The position numbers and the translations under genes are program-made. Below the pieces are notes generated by a model. It was not told the origin of the DNA, did no database searches, and saw only the letters and a program-made list of their open reading frames with translations. A stretch of DNA of 64,000 nt from Rhodocyclaceae bacterium (GTDB lineage Bacteria; Pseudomonadota; Gammaproteobacteria; Burkholderiales; Rhodocyclaceae), in NCBI GenBank assembly GCA_028713915.1, contig JAQTNK010000001.1, positions 62,001 through 126,000 of the forward strand, in the 5' to 3' direction. The number at the start of each line of letters is the position of its first letter. The stretch's first letter is position 1. Shown piece after piece: positions 15,602-26,178 of the stretch.

Positions 15602-17491
15602 CTAGCGCTGCTCGCCGCGCAGTTCAGCGACAGCCGCTTGCAACCGCGACGGTCCTGCCTCATGCGCAGCGACGGGGGCGCCGACGACGAGGGCGATCTT
15701 CGCGAACACGCCGCGACGAAACGGCCGGGTCATCGCCGCGCCGCGCCGGCGCGAGAAGAAGCTGCCCCACAGCCCGCGCAGCGCCATCGGCACCACCGGC
15801 ACCGGCTGTTCGACGCGTTCGAGAATGCGCGAGAAGCCGGACTTGAAGGGATTGATTTCGCCGCTGTCGGTGATCTTGCCCTCGGGAAAGATGCCCACCA
15901 GCTCGCCGTCGCGCAAGGCGTCGGCGGCGGTGGCAAGAGCCTGTTCCAGTAGCGCCGCATCCTCGCGCGCCGGCGCGATGGGAATGGCACGGCTGGTGCG
16001 GAAGACGAAGCCGAGAATCGGCCAGCGGAAGATGCGGTGGTCCATGACGAATCGAATCGGCCGGCGGCATGCTGCCATAATGACCAGCGCATCGACGAAG
16101 CTGACGTGGTTGCAGACGATCAGCGCCGCGCCCTCCGCCGGCACGTTTTCGATGCCGCGCTGGTCGAGGCGATAGACCGAGTGCACCAGCAGCCAGACGA
16201 TGAAGCGCAGCAGAAACTCGGGCAGCCGCCCGTAGATATAGAGCGCCACCGCGCCGTTGCACAGGGCGGCGACGGCGAACAGCGCCGGGATCGACAACCC
16301 CGCCGCAAGCAGCCCCGCCGCCGCCAGCGCGCCCGCGACCATGAAGGCGGCATTGAGGATATTGTTGGCGGCGATGATGCGCGCACGGTGTTCGGCGCGG
16401 CTGCGCTGCTGCACCAGCGCGTAGAGCGGCACGATGAAGAAGCCGCCGAACAGGCCAAGGAGCAGGAGGTCGGCGAGAATGCGCGTCATGCCCGGCTGCG
16501 CCAGCAGCGCCAGGGCACCGAGCGTGCCGGCGGCCGCCGGGGCGCCGCCTGGCGAGGCAGCGGCGAGGTCCAGGCCGAACAGCGTCAGGCCGATGGAGCC
16601 GAAGGGCACCAGGCCCAGTTCGACGTGCTTCGCCGAAAGCCGCTCGCAGGCGAGCGAGCCCAGGCCGATGCCGACGGTAAACGTGGCCAGCAGCAGCGTC
16701 ACCGACGTTTCGGCGCCGCCGAGGATGTTCTTCGCGTAAGCCGGAAATTGCGCCAGGAACAGCGCGCCGTAAAGCCAGAACCAGGAGATGCCGAGGATGG
16801 ACAGGAACACCGTGCGGTCCTCGCGCGCGAAGGCGATGTTGCGCCAGGTCTCGGTGAAGGGATTGGGATTGACCCGCAGTTGCGGTGCCGGCGGCGGCGC
16901 GGCCGGAATCGCACGGCTCGCGACATAGCCGGCGACGGCAATGACGAGCCCCGCCGCGGTGATCCAGGCGGTCGCGCCCGCAGCCGCGGCGAGCAGCCCG
17001 CCCAGCAGCGTGCCGAGAAGAATGGCGACGAAAGTGCCGGCCTCGATCAGCGCGTTGCCGCCGACCAGTTCCGTCTCGCGCAAGTGCTGCGGCAGGATCG
17101 CGTACTTCACCGGCCCGAACAGCGTCGAATGCAGGCCGAGCAGGAACAGCGCCGCGAACAGCACGGCGAGGCTCTGCAGCGCGAAACCCGCGCCGGCGAC
17201 CGCCACAATGACGATCTCGAGCAGCTTCACCAGCCGCGCGAGGCGCGCCTTGTCGAGCTTGTCCGCCAGTTGGCCCGCCGTCGCGGAGAACAGGAAGAAG
17301 GGCAGGATGAAAATGCCGGCGGCGAGATTGGGCAGCACGTCGGGCTTCAGCGTCGACCACGCTGCCGCCTGGAAGGTGAGCAGCACGACCATGGCGTTCT
17401 TCAGCACGTTGTCGTTCAGGGCGCCGAGGAACTGCGTGACGAACAAGGGCAGGAAGCGGCGCTCCCGCAGCAATCCGGTTTGCGAGCTCAT
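15602..17491 (-). CDS. MFS transporter fused to a PlsC-type acyltransferase
   Basis: 629 residues; start by ATGA overlap with recG. Residues 1-415 are a major facilitator transporter of the lysophospholipid transporter (LplT) type (FLPLFVTQFLGALNDNVLKN). Residues about 430-629 are a 1-acylglycerophosphate-type acyltransferase with NHVSFVD (His462, Asp467) and FPEG at 535-538. Related proteins in many proteobacteria carry a third, acyl-ACP synthetase domain; it is absent here. The likely role is inward flipping of lysophospholipid and re-acylation at the inner membrane. Which acyl donor is used cannot be read. Confidence 0.87.
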   Translation of the reverse strand: MSSQTGLLRERRFLPLFVTQFLGALNDNVLKNAMVVLLTFQAAAWSTLKPDVLPNLAAGIFILPFFLFSATAGQLADKLDKARLARLVKLLEIVIVAVAGAGFALQSLAVLFAALFLLGLHSTLFGPVKYAILPQHLRETELVGGNALIEAGTFVAILLGTLLGGLLAAAAGATAWITAAGLVIAVAGYVASRAIPAAPPPAPQLRVNPNPFTETWRNIAFAREDRTVFLSILGISWFWLYGALFLAQFPAYAKNILGGAETSVTLLLATFTVGIGLGSLACERLSAKHVELGLVPFGSIGLTLFGLDLAAASPGGAPAAAGTLGALALLAQPGMTRILADLLLLGLFGGFFIVPLYALVQQRSRAEHRARIIAANNILNAAFMVAGALAAAGLLAAGLSIPALFAVAALCNGAVALYIYGRLPEFLLRFIVWLLVHSVYRLDQRGIENVPAEGAALIVCNHVSFVDALVIMAACRRPIRFVMDHRIFRWPILGFVFRTSRAIPIAPAREDAALLEQALATAADALRDGELVGIFPEGKITDSGEINPFKSGFSRILERVEQPVPVVPMALRGLWGSFFSRRRGAAMTRPFRRGVFAKIALVVGAPVAAHEAGPSRLQAAVAELRGEQR

Positions 17492-19530
17492 GCCTTCAAG
17501 AGCTCCTCGCGCCCGCCGAGCCAGCGCTTCATGTGGGCGGCCGCCGCCTGCGGCCAATCGCGCAGCATTTCCTCCGCGACGTTGCGCACGCGTTCGACCA
17601 GGGCCACATCGTCGAGGTCGGCGAAGCGCAGCAGCGGCAGGCCGCTCTGACGGGCGCCGATGAATTCGCCGGGGCCGCGCAGGCCGAGGTCGAGGCGCGC
17701 GATCTCGAAGCCGTCGGTGTTCTCGTAAATGATCTTGAGGCGTGCGCGCGCCGTCTCGCCCAGCGGCGCGGCGAAGATCAGGATGCAGGCCGACTCGTGG
17801 CTGCCGCGGCCGACGCGGCCGCGCAACTGGTGCAGCTGCGCCAGCCCGAAACGCTCGGCGTGCTCGATGACCATGAGGCTCGCGTTGGGCACGTCGACGC
17901 CGACTTCGATGACCGTGGTGGCGACCAGCAGCTGCACTTCGTTGCGCACGAAAGCTGCCATCACCGCGGCTTTTTCGTCGGCCTTCAGCCGCCCGTGCAC
18001 CAGGCCGACGCGGATATCCGGCAGGTCGGCGGCGAGGCGCGCGTATGTCTCCTGCGCCGTCTGCAGCTGGAGCACTTCGGACTCTTCGATCAGCGGGCAC
18101 ACCCAGTAGGCCTGGCGCCCCGCGCGGCAGGCATCGCGCACGCGGGCGACGACTTCCTCGCGGCGCGCCTCGGCCACCAGCTTGGTGACGATGGGCGCGC
18201 GTCCCGGCGGCAATTCGTCGATCACGGAGACGTCGAGGTCGGCGTAGTAGCTCATCGCCAGCGTGCGCGGGATGGGCGTGGCCGACATCGTCAATTGATG
18301 CGCGCTCAGTCCCTTTTCCTTGAGCGCCAAACGCTGGCGCACGCCGAAGCGGTGCTGCTCGTCGACGATGGCAAGCCCCAGCTTCTCGAACTCGACGCCC
18401 TCCTCGATCAGGGCGTGGGTGCCGACCACCAGCCGCGCGCTGCCGGCCGCGATCGCCGCCGCCATCGCCGCCTTTTGCTTCTTCTTCAGGCTGCCCGCCA
18501 ACCAGGCGACTTCGATGCCCAGCGGCGCAAGCCAGGCGGCGAGCTTGCGGTAGTGCTGCTCGGCGAGGATTTCGGTCGGCGCCATCAGGGCCGCCTGGTG
18601 GCCCGACTCGGCCGCCTGCAGCATGGCGAGCGCGGCGACCACGGTCTTGCCGCTGCCGACGTCGCCTTGCAGCAGGCGCTGCATCGGATGCGTCCGGGCG
18701 AGGTCGGCGGCGATTTCGCGCCAGACGCGCTGCTGCGCCGCGGTGAGCTTGAACTGGAGCTGCTCCAGCAAGCGCCCACTCAGCGCGCCAGTGCCGGGCA
18801 GCGGCGGCGCGTTGCGGGCGCGGCGGGCTTCGTAGGCGCAGCGCAAAGACAGCTGCTGCGCCAGCAGTTCGTCGAAGGCGATGCGCCGCCAGGCCGGATG
18901 GCCGCGCGCTTCGAGTTCGGCGAGCGAAATCTGTGGCGGCGGCTCGTGCAGGAAGCGCAGGCTGGCGGCGAAGTCGGCGAGCTTGAGCCGGCTGCGCACA
19001 TCTTCCGGCAGCGTGTCGGCAAGCTCGCCTTGCGCATCGCTGCGCTCCAGCGCGCGCCGGATCATCGGCCGCAGCGCGCTTTGCGCCAGCCCCGCGGTAG
19101 TCGGATAGACGGGCGTCAGGCGGTCCGGCAGCGGCTCGCCGTCGCGCACGACATGGAAGCGCGGATGGACGATCTCGATGCCGAAGAAGCCGCCGCGCAC
19201 TTCGCCGAAGACGCGCAGCGTCGCGCCCGGCGCGAGCACTTTCTGCTGGCTCGGGTAGAAGTTGAGGAAGCGCAGCAGCATGTCCCCGCTGGCATCGGCG
19301 ACGCGGACGATCAATTGCCGGCGCGGCCTGAACGCCACTTCGGCGGAGACGACCTCGACCTGGAACTGGGCCGTGACGCCAGGCAGCGCCGCGGCGACGG
19401 CGGTGATGCGCGTCTCGTCTTCGTAGCGCAGCGGCAGATGCATGACGAAATCGGCATCGGTCCGCAGGCCGAGGCGGCCCAACCTGTCCGCCAGCGTGTT
19501 GCCGGCGGCGCGTTTCCTTCCCTCAGCCAA
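17488..19530 (-). CDS. recG: ATP-dependent DNA helicase RecG
   Basis: 680 residues if the TTG at 19530 is the start, the usual RecG length; the frame is open to 19596, inside ridA, so the start is uncertain. The N-terminal wedge/OB domain is seen as [13 protein letters not shown] and [11 protein letters not shown]. Superfamily 2 helicase motifs follow: GDVGSGKT (Walker A), DEQHRFG (DExH), [14 protein letters not shown] and QLRGRVGRG. RecG remodels stalled replication forks and branched DNA. It overlaps ridA by eight bases at the chosen start and the transporter-acyltransferase gene by four. Confidence 0.94.
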   Translation of the reverse strand: MAEGRKRAAGNTLADRLGRLGLRTDADFVMHLPLRYEDETRITAVAAALPGVTAQFQVEVVSAEVAFRPRRQLIVRVADASGDMLLRFLNFYPSQQKVLAPGATLRVFGEVRGGFFGIEIVHPRFHVVRDGEPLPDRLTPVYPTTAGLAQSALRPMIRRALERSDAQGELADTLPEDVRSRLKLADFAASLRFLHEPPPQISLAELEARGHPAWRRIAFDELLAQQLSLRCAYEARRARNAPPLPGTGALSGRLLEQLQFKLTAAQQRVWREIAADLARTHPMQRLLQGDVGSGKTVVAALAMLQAAESGHQAALMAPTEILAEQHYRKLAAWLAPLGIEVAWLAGSLKKKQKAAMAAAIAAGSARLVVGTHALIEEGVEFEKLGLAIVDEQHRFGVRQRLALKEKGLSAHQLTMSATPIPRTLAMSYYADLDVSVIDELPPGRAPIVTKLVAEARREEVVARVRDACRAGRQAYWVCPLIEESEVLQLQTAQETYARLAADLPDIRVGLVHGRLKADEKAAVMAAFVRNEVQLLVATTVIEVGVDVPNASLMVIEHAERFGLAQLHQLRGRVGRGSHESACILIFAAPLGETARARLKIIYENTDGFEIARLDLGLRGPGEFIGARQSGLPLLRFADLDDVALVERVRNVAEEMLRDWPQAAAAHMKRWLGGREELLKA

Positions 19531-19903
19531 CGACCAGAACGGCGTCCGCCTCGACCAGCGCGCCGCGCGGCAATTCCTTGACGCCGACCGCGGCACGCGC
19601 CGGGTAGGGTTGCGCGACGTACTTCGCCATCACCTCGTTCACCTTGGCGAAGTTGGCGAGGTCGGTCAGGTAGATGTTGAACTTGACGGCGTCATCGAGC
19701 GAGGCGCCGGCAGCTGCCGCCACGGCTTTGAGATTCTCGAAGACGCGCACGATCTGGGCGTCGATGCCCTCGACCATCTGCATGGTCGCCGGATCGAGGC
19801 CGATCTGACCCGACATGTAGATCGTGTTGCCGGCCTTGACGGCCTGCGAATACGTGCCGATGGCGGCGGGAGCGTTGGCGGTGGCAATGATTTCGCGGCT
19901 CAT
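19523..19903 (-). CDS. ridA: RidA family reactive-intermediate deaminase
   Basis: 126 residues, full family length. RidA hydrolyses reactive enamine/imine intermediates such as 2-aminoacrylate released by PLP enzymes. Signature segments are [20 protein letters not shown], the conserved [19 protein letters not shown] with the catalytic Arg, and the closing VEADAVLVV. Cytosolic trimer by family knowledge. It lies in a compact minus-strand group with fliW upstream and recG downstream. Confidence 0.94.
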   Translation of the reverse strand: MSREIIATANAPAAIGTYSQAVKAGNTIYMSGQIGLDPATMQMVEGIDAQIVRVFENLKAVAAAAGASLDDAVKFNIYLTDLANFAKVNEVMAKYVAQPYPARAAVGVKELPRGALVEADAVLVVG

Positions 19904-19916
19904 GGATGTCTCCGAT

Positions 19917-20354
19917 TCAAGCGCCGGCCTTGAGCGTCACGGCGTAATTGAGCCGCGCGAACACATGCTGCAGTCCGCGGCGGGACGCGAGATTGATCAC
20001 CAGCGGCGCATTCAGGTTGGCGGAAACCGGCGTCGCACCTTCCGCCTTCGAGAGGATCACGGCGACGGCCGCGGCGGCGGGGTCCGCGAGTCCGATCTCG
20101 GCGGCTTCCTCGTCGGACAAGGAAATCTCGTAGCTGAAGCCGAAGCGCGCCGGATCGGCGACATGGAAGGCCACCTCGGCATCGTCCAGCGACTGCAGGA
20201 TGAAGTATTTCGAATCCTCGCCCGCCGGATCGAGCAGCGTGAAGCGGCGGCAGGACTCGAAGCCGGGCAGGCCGCGCGGGAATTCGATGATCTTGCTCGG
20301 GTCGACCTCGAGCGTGCCGAAACGCGGACTTTCGATTTTCATGATGGCGTCCAT
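19917..20354 (-). CDS. fliW: FliW flagellar assembly factor
   Basis: 145 residues from ATG at 20354; a second ATG (MKIESPRFG) is four codons in. FliW hallmarks are [31 protein letters not shown] and the C-terminal [15 protein letters not shown]. FliW binds flagellin and antagonises the translational regulator CsrA. No flagellar or csrA gene is in the window; it sits between a SPOR-domain gene and ridA. Confidence 0.92.
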   Translation of the reverse strand: MDAIMKIESPRFGTLEVDPSKIIEFPRGLPGFESCRRFTLLDPAGEDSKYFILQSLDDAEVAFHVADPARFGFSYEISLSDEEAAEIGLADPAAAAVAVILSKAEGATPVSANLNAPLVINLASRRGLQHVFARLNYAVTLKAGA

Positions 20355-20359
20355 AGGAG

Positions 20360-21139
20360 TTAGCGTTTGATGGCCGTCAGGATACCCGTGTCCATGCCGA
20401 GCGCACGCAGTTTTTCGCGCGCGGCATCGGCCTCCTGGCGCGTGTTGAACGGACCGACCTGGACGCGCGCCTCGATCTGCGACGGGATGCCGGCGAGCTC
20501 GAGCTTGGCGCGCAAGTCCTCGGCATTGGCGAGGTTGTTGAAGACGCCCATCTGGACGACATACTGGCGGCGGCTCTCGACCGCCTGCGTGAGCGGCCGC
20601 GATGCCGGCGCATGCTGGGCGATGGGACTGGGCGGCGGCGCCGTCTTGGCGATTTCCTTTTCCGACTCCGGCTTTTGCGGCGCGGCGACCGGCGCGGAGG
20701 GCTTGACCATGGCAGGGCGCGCCGTCGCCGGCATGGTCAGGGGCCGCGCCGGCTTGGGCGACGGCGTCACGGCAGCCGTCGTGCGTTCCGCTTCGCTGGG
20801 CACGGCGGGCTTGGCCTCTTCCTTATTCTCGGCCGGCGCCGCTGCGCCGGGCGTCTCGGTCGGCGCGCCCGTGGCGGGAGTCTCGGCAGGCGCTTCGGCC
20901 GCCTTTTCCTCCGGCTGGGCTGCGGGGCTCGGCGCAACTTCCTCGGTCGGCTTCTGCGCTTCCTCGCTCGGCGCCGTCTTGTGCTGCGGCGGTCCGTAGA
21001 GCGCGTCGACGACGGCCAGGCCGCCGAGCAGGGCGACCACCAGCACGCCAGCGACGGCGATGCGCGACAGCAGGCGCTTCTTCAGCGCCTCGTCCGCCTC
21101 ATGCGGATCTTGCGTGCTTGACTCCGGATTCTCCGCCAT
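20360..21139 (-). CDS. SPOR-domain cell-envelope protein
   Basis: 259 residues. A cytoplasmic N-terminus of about 25 residues is followed by one membrane segment (about 27-47, IAVAGVLVVALLGGLAVVDA), a long Ala/Pro/Glu-rich linker (about 55-185), and a SPOR domain at the C-terminus (YVVQMGVFNNLANAEDLRAK, then VQVGPFNTRQEADAAREKL). SPOR domains bind denuded glycan strands at the septum, so a role in division or septal peptidoglycan is likely. The gene overlaps the DUF2802 gene upstream by 41 bases. Confidence 0.9.
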   Translation of the reverse strand: MAENPESSTQDPHEADEALKKRLLSRIAVAGVLVVALLGGLAVVDALYGPPQHKTAPSEEAQKPTEEVAPSPAAQPEEKAAEAPAETPATGAPTETPGAAAPAENKEEAKPAVPSEAERTTAAVTPSPKPARPLTMPATARPAMVKPSAPVAAPQKPESEKEIAKTAPPPSPIAQHAPASRPLTQAVESRRQYVVQMGVFNNLANAEDLRAKLELAGIPSQIEARVQVGPFNTRQEADAAREKLRALGMDTGILTAIKR

Positions 21140-21644
21140 AGTCTTCCTCTTGGTCGAAATTCATCGGGCCGCGGGACAGCGCCCATACCAGTTCCGCCTC
21201 GCCGAGCGAAATGCCGCAGCGGTCGGCCACGTCCTGGGCCGTCAGGCCGCGCTGGGCCAGCGCCATCGCATCCGAATACTGCGGCGAGACGAGGCGCGCC
21301 GCGTTGAGATCGGCAAGGTCCGCGCGCAGCTGCCCGACTTCCTCGCGCAGCTGCGCGAGCTCGTCGCGCAATTGCCTGAGTTCGGCATCCTGATGGCTGC
21401 GCGCCAGTTCGGCGCCGAAGTCGGCGGGCGCTGCCGCCGGCCGGGGAACGACCGGGGCTTCATAGACGAATGGTTCTTCCTCCGCCTCGTCATCCGCCGC
21501 GGGCGCGGCCGGCGCTTCGGCGGCGGCCGCGATCGCCTTGCGGCGGCGCAGCTGGGTCAGGCGCAGCACCATGACGACGAGATAGATGCCGACCAGCCCC
21601 GCCACCACCAGCAGGACGTCGCGGGCGAATTCGCCGATGTCCAT
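21099..21644 (-). CDS. DUF2802-type membrane protein
   Basis: 181 residues from the ATG at 21644 (MDIGEFARDVLLVV). One N-terminal membrane segment (residues about 8-26) is followed by an acidic Ala-rich linker, a coiled coil (about residues 85-125, heptad-like LRQLRDELAQLREEVGQLRA) and a C-terminal helix-turn-helix-like segment (GLTAQDVADRCGISLGEAEL). This arrangement fits DUF2802 proteins of betaproteobacteria; the function is not known. It is the first gene of the minus-strand group reading toward recG. Confidence 0.78.
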   Translation of the reverse strand: MDIGEFARDVLLVVAGLVGIYLVVMVLRLTQLRRRKAIAAAAEAPAAPAADDEAEEEPFVYEAPVVPRPAAAPADFGAELARSHQDAELRQLRDELAQLREEVGQLRADLADLNAARLVSPQYSDAMALAQRGLTAQDVADRCGISLGEAELVWALSRGPMNFDQEEDYGGESGVKHARSA

Positions 21645-21816
21645 CAGGCCGAGCCCCCGGCCGCCGCGATACGGCATCCGCGCCGGCGGCGCCGCTGGGC
21701 GAGCGTTGCGTCAATGATGAATTCGCGGTCGGGCATAGGTATGGTCAGGGTAGATTAGCCCGATAATAGCCGCCGTCCCCCCACGGGTAAATCCGGATCA
21801 GGCCGCCCTTTATCCC

Positions 21817-22560
21817 ATGTTTTACGTCAAGAAACTGCTTTCCGCCCTCGTCCTGCCGCCCGCCGGGCCGCTGCTGCTGGCCATGTGGGGGCTGTGGCTG
21901 GCGCGGCGGCATCCGCGTCTGGGCCGCGGCATCGCGTGCGTGGCGCTGCTCGGCCTGCTGGCGTTGTCGCTGCCGCCGGTCGCCGATGCCCTGATGAACA
22001 GCCTCGAACAGCGTCCGCCGATCATGGCGCAGCAGCTGGCCCGCGCCCAGGCCATCGTCATTCTCGGCGGCGACGGTTACGATGCCGCGCCCGAATACGG
22101 CGGCGATACGGTCGGTCGCCGGACGCTGGAGCGGCTGCGCTACGGCGTCTATCTGCAGAAGCGCTCGGGCCTGCCGATCCTCGTCACCGGCGGCGCGCCG
22201 TTCGGCGGGCGCCCGGGCGGCGACAGCATGAAGGAAGCCCTCGAGCGCGACTTCGGCGGCAAGGTCAAGTGGGTCGAGGACGCCTCGCGCGACACCGCCG
22301 AGAACGCCGCCTATTCAGCGCGCCTGCTCAAGGCCGACGGCATATCGCGCATCGCCCTGGTCAGCCATGGCTGGCATTTGCCGCGCGCCATCGAACTCTT
22401 CGAGCGGCAAGGGCTGGAAGTCTTCCCGGCGCCGACCGGCTACACGACGCCGTCGCCAGCGCTCTTCGAGCACCTGCTGCCCTCCGCCACGGCACTCGAA
22501 GACAGCAGTTTGGCGCTGCACGAGTGGCTGGGCCTCTTCGTCCAGCGCCTCGCGAAATAG
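21817..22560 (+). CDS. ElyC/YdcF family membrane protein (DUF218)
   Basis: 247 residues. Two N-terminal membrane segments (about 8-24 and 36-55) precede a DUF218 domain: AQAIVILGGDGYDAAPEYGG, GLPILVTGGAP, the core DTAENAAYSARLL and VSHGWHLPRAIELF. The family includes ElyC, which supports envelope and peptidoglycan integrity in enterobacteria; the chemistry is not settled. It is a single plus-strand gene between divergent and convergent neighbours, ending two bases before the thiolase gene end. Confidence 0.86.
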   Translation: MFYVKKLLSALVLPPAGPLLLAMWGLWLARRHPRLGRGIACVALLGLLALSLPPVADALMNSLEQRPPIMAQQLARAQAIVILGGDGYDAAPEYGGDTVGRRTLERLRYGVYLQKRSGLPILVTGGAPFGGRPGGDSMKEALERDFGGKVKWVEDASRDTAENAAYSARLLKADGISRIALVSHGWHLPRAIELFERQGLEVFPAPTGYTTPSPALFEHLLPSATALEDSSLALHEWLGLFVQRLAK

Positions 22561-22562
22561 CC

Positions 22563-23768
<1,206 letters not shown>

Positions 23769-23772
23769 CTCC

Positions 23773-26160
23773 TCAATTGCGCAGCGGCTTGCCGGTTTCC
23801 ATGGTGTGGGCGATGCGCTGCTGCGTCTTCTCGTTCTTCAGCAGTTCGACGAAGAGCTTGCGCTCCACGCGCAGCAGCCATTCCTCGTCGACCAGGCTGC
23901 CGGCTTCGATGTCGCCGCCGCACAGCGCCGTGGCCGCGGCTTTCGCCACCACGTAGTCGTAGGCCGAGATCATGCCGCCTTCGCGCATGTTGACCAGCAT
24001 CATCTCCAGCGTGGCGATGCCGGTGCGCCCGCACACCGGCACGTTGCGCACCGGCAGCGGCGGCTGGTAGCCGCTCTCCGCCAGGCCGCGCGCCTGGCGC
24101 AGCGCGACGTAGAGCAGTTCGTGGCTGTTGAAGACGACGATGTCGGCGGCATCGAGGAAACCCAGTTCGCGGGCGTTCTCCGCGCTCTTCGAGACCGTCG
24201 CCATCGCCACCGTGTTGAACACCGGCTGGATGAAGTCGAAGGGAACGTTGTTGGCGGTCTGCGCGGCCTTCCTGGCGGCGCGCAGCGCGAACTCCTTGCT
24301 GCCGCCGCCCGCCGGAATCAGGCCGACGCCGGCCTCGACGAGGCCGATGTACGATTCCAGAGCAACGACGCGGCGCGCGCAATGCATCGAGAACTCGCAG
24401 CCGCCGCCGAGCGCCATGCCGCTGATGGCGGCGACCACCGGCACCGGGGAGAATTTCAGCGCCATGGCCGCGCGCTGAAAATCGGCCACCGATTGTTCGA
24501 GCAGGTCGAACCGCTTGTCGCCCACCGCCTGCAGCACCTCCTTCAAGTCGGCGCCGACGGCGAAAGGCGCTTCGTGCCAGATCACCAGGCCCTGGCATTC
24601 GCGCTCTGCAAGCGCCACGGCTTCTCGCACGCCGGCGACGACTGCGCTGCCCAGCGTGTGCATCTTGGTCTTGAACGACAGGATGCCGATGCCGGCATCG
24701 ACCTCGGGCAGGCGCCACAGGCGCACGCCTTCGTTCTGCCACAGCGTCTCGCCGGCCCTGTCCGCGGGAACCTGCGCTTCGCCGAGCACGCGCTCGGGGA
24801 AGATCTGGCGTCGGTACACGGGCAGCGTCGAGCGGCCCTGCAGCTTCTTCTCGGCGGCCGAGTACGAACCCGTCGCCGCGTGGACGCCTTCGACCTCGAA
24901 CACCCAAGCCGGCAGCGGCGCCGCGCTCATGGCGAGGCCGGCGTCGATGTCGGCCTTCACCGCAGCGGCAATGGCCTGCCAACCGGCCGCCTGCCAGGTC
25001 TCGAACGGGCCTTGCGACCAGCCGAAACCCCAGCGCATGGCGAAGTCGATGTCGCGGGCGTTGTCGGCGATGTCGGCGAGATGGAAGGCGCAGTAATGGA
25101 AGACGTCGCGGAAGATCGCCCACATGAACTGCGCCTGCGGGTGCTGCGAAGCGCGCAAGGCGGCGAACTTCTCGGCCGGGTTCCTGATCTTCAGCATCGC
25201 GTCGACTTCCGCCGCGACTTCGCTCTTGGAAACGCGGTAGTCCTGCGCCGAGAGATCGAGTACCTGGATTTCCTTGCCGACCTTGCGGAAGACGCCGCAC
25301 TGGGTCTTCTGGCCCAGCGCGCCCTTGGCCGTAAGGGCGGCGAGCCAGGCGGGCGTGGCGTAATAGCCGTGCCAGGGATCATTCGGCAGCGTGTCCTGCA
25401 TCGTCTTGATGACGTGCGCCATGGTGTCGAGGCCGACGACATCGGCGGTACGGTAGGTCGCGCTCCTGGGTCGGCCGATCTTCGGCCCGGTCAGCGCATC
25501 GACCTCGTCGAAGCCCATGCCGAGACGCTGGGTGTGGTGCATCGCCGCCAGCATCGAAAAAACGCCGACGCGGTTGGCGACGAAGTTGGGCGTGTCCTTG
25601 GCGCGGACGATGCCCTTGCCCAGGCGCGTCACCAGCCAGGATTCGAGGTTGTCGAGCAGCGCCGCATCGCTCTGCGTCGTCGCGATCAATTCCACGAGAT
25701 GCATGTAGCGCGGCGGATTGAAGAAATGGATGCCGCAGAAGCGCGTGCGCAGCGGCTCGGGCAACACGCCCGCCAGGTGGTTGATCGACAGGCCCGAGGT
25801 GTTGGAAGCGATGATCGCGTGCGGCGCGACGAAGGGCGCGATCTTGCGGTAGAGGTCTTCCTTCCACTCCATCTTCTCGGCGATGGCCTCGATGATGAGA
25901 TCGCAGCCCTGGAGCTGATCGAGGTGCTGGTCGTAGTTGGCGGCGTCGATGTAGGCGACGCGGTCCTTGGTCGCGAGCGGCGACGGCTCCAGTTTCTTCA
26001 GCGCGTCGAGGGCCTTCCTGACGATGCCGTTGGGTTCGTCCTTGCCGGCCAGGTCGAACAGCACCACCGGCACGTTGGCGTTGGCGCAATGCGCGGCGAT
26101 CTGCGCGCCCATGACGCCGGCGCCGAGCACGGCGACTTTGTTGACGATGAAATTGCTCAC
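23773..26160 (-). CDS. 3-hydroxyacyl-CoA dehydrogenase / enoyl-CoA hydratase fusion (FadN type)
   Basis: 795 residues. The dehydrogenase comes first: NAD-binding VAVLGAGVMGAQIAAHC at residues 9-25, then IIASNTSGLSINHLA and FCGIHFFNPPRYMHLVELI. The enoyl-CoA hydratase domain is C-terminal (about residues 480-700), seen as GMALGGGCEFSMHCAR and GLVEAGVGLIPAGGGSKE. This order is the reverse of E. coli FadB and is that of FadN-like proteins. It performs hydration and oxidation of enoyl-CoA. It lies between acyl-CoA ligase (18 bases) and thiolase (4 bases), so one transcript is likely. Confidence 0.93.
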   Translation of the reverse strand: MSNFIVNKVAVLGAGVMGAQIAAHCANANVPVVLFDLAGKDEPNGIVRKALDALKKLEPSPLATKDRVAYIDAANYDQHLDQLQGCDLIIEAIAEKMEWKEDLYRKIAPFVAPHAIIASNTSGLSINHLAGVLPEPLRTRFCGIHFFNPPRYMHLVELIATTQSDAALLDNLESWLVTRLGKGIVRAKDTPNFVANRVGVFSMLAAMHHTQRLGMGFDEVDALTGPKIGRPRSATYRTADVVGLDTMAHVIKTMQDTLPNDPWHGYYATPAWLAALTAKGALGQKTQCGVFRKVGKEIQVLDLSAQDYRVSKSEVAAEVDAMLKIRNPAEKFAALRASQHPQAQFMWAIFRDVFHYCAFHLADIADNARDIDFAMRWGFGWSQGPFETWQAAGWQAIAAAVKADIDAGLAMSAAPLPAWVFEVEGVHAATGSYSAAEKKLQGRSTLPVYRRQIFPERVLGEAQVPADRAGETLWQNEGVRLWRLPEVDAGIGILSFKTKMHTLGSAVVAGVREAVALAERECQGLVIWHEAPFAVGADLKEVLQAVGDKRFDLLEQSVADFQRAAMALKFSPVPVVAAISGMALGGGCEFSMHCARRVVALESYIGLVEAGVGLIPAGGGSKEFALRAARKAAQTANNVPFDFIQPVFNTVAMATVSKSAENARELGFLDAADIVVFNSHELLYVALRQARGLAESGYQPPLPVRNVPVCGRTGIATLEMMLVNMREGGMISAYDYVVAKAAATALCGGDIEAGSLVDEEWLLRVERKLFVELLKNEKTQQRIAHTMETGKPLRN

Positions 26161-26178
26161 TTCGATGTCTCCTTGCGG

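Noticed and set aside
16037..19581. Long plus-strand frames opposite recG and the transporter-acyltransferase gene
   Set aside because: Same mirror-frame effect; the minus strand carries clear RecG and MFS/PlsC motifs.
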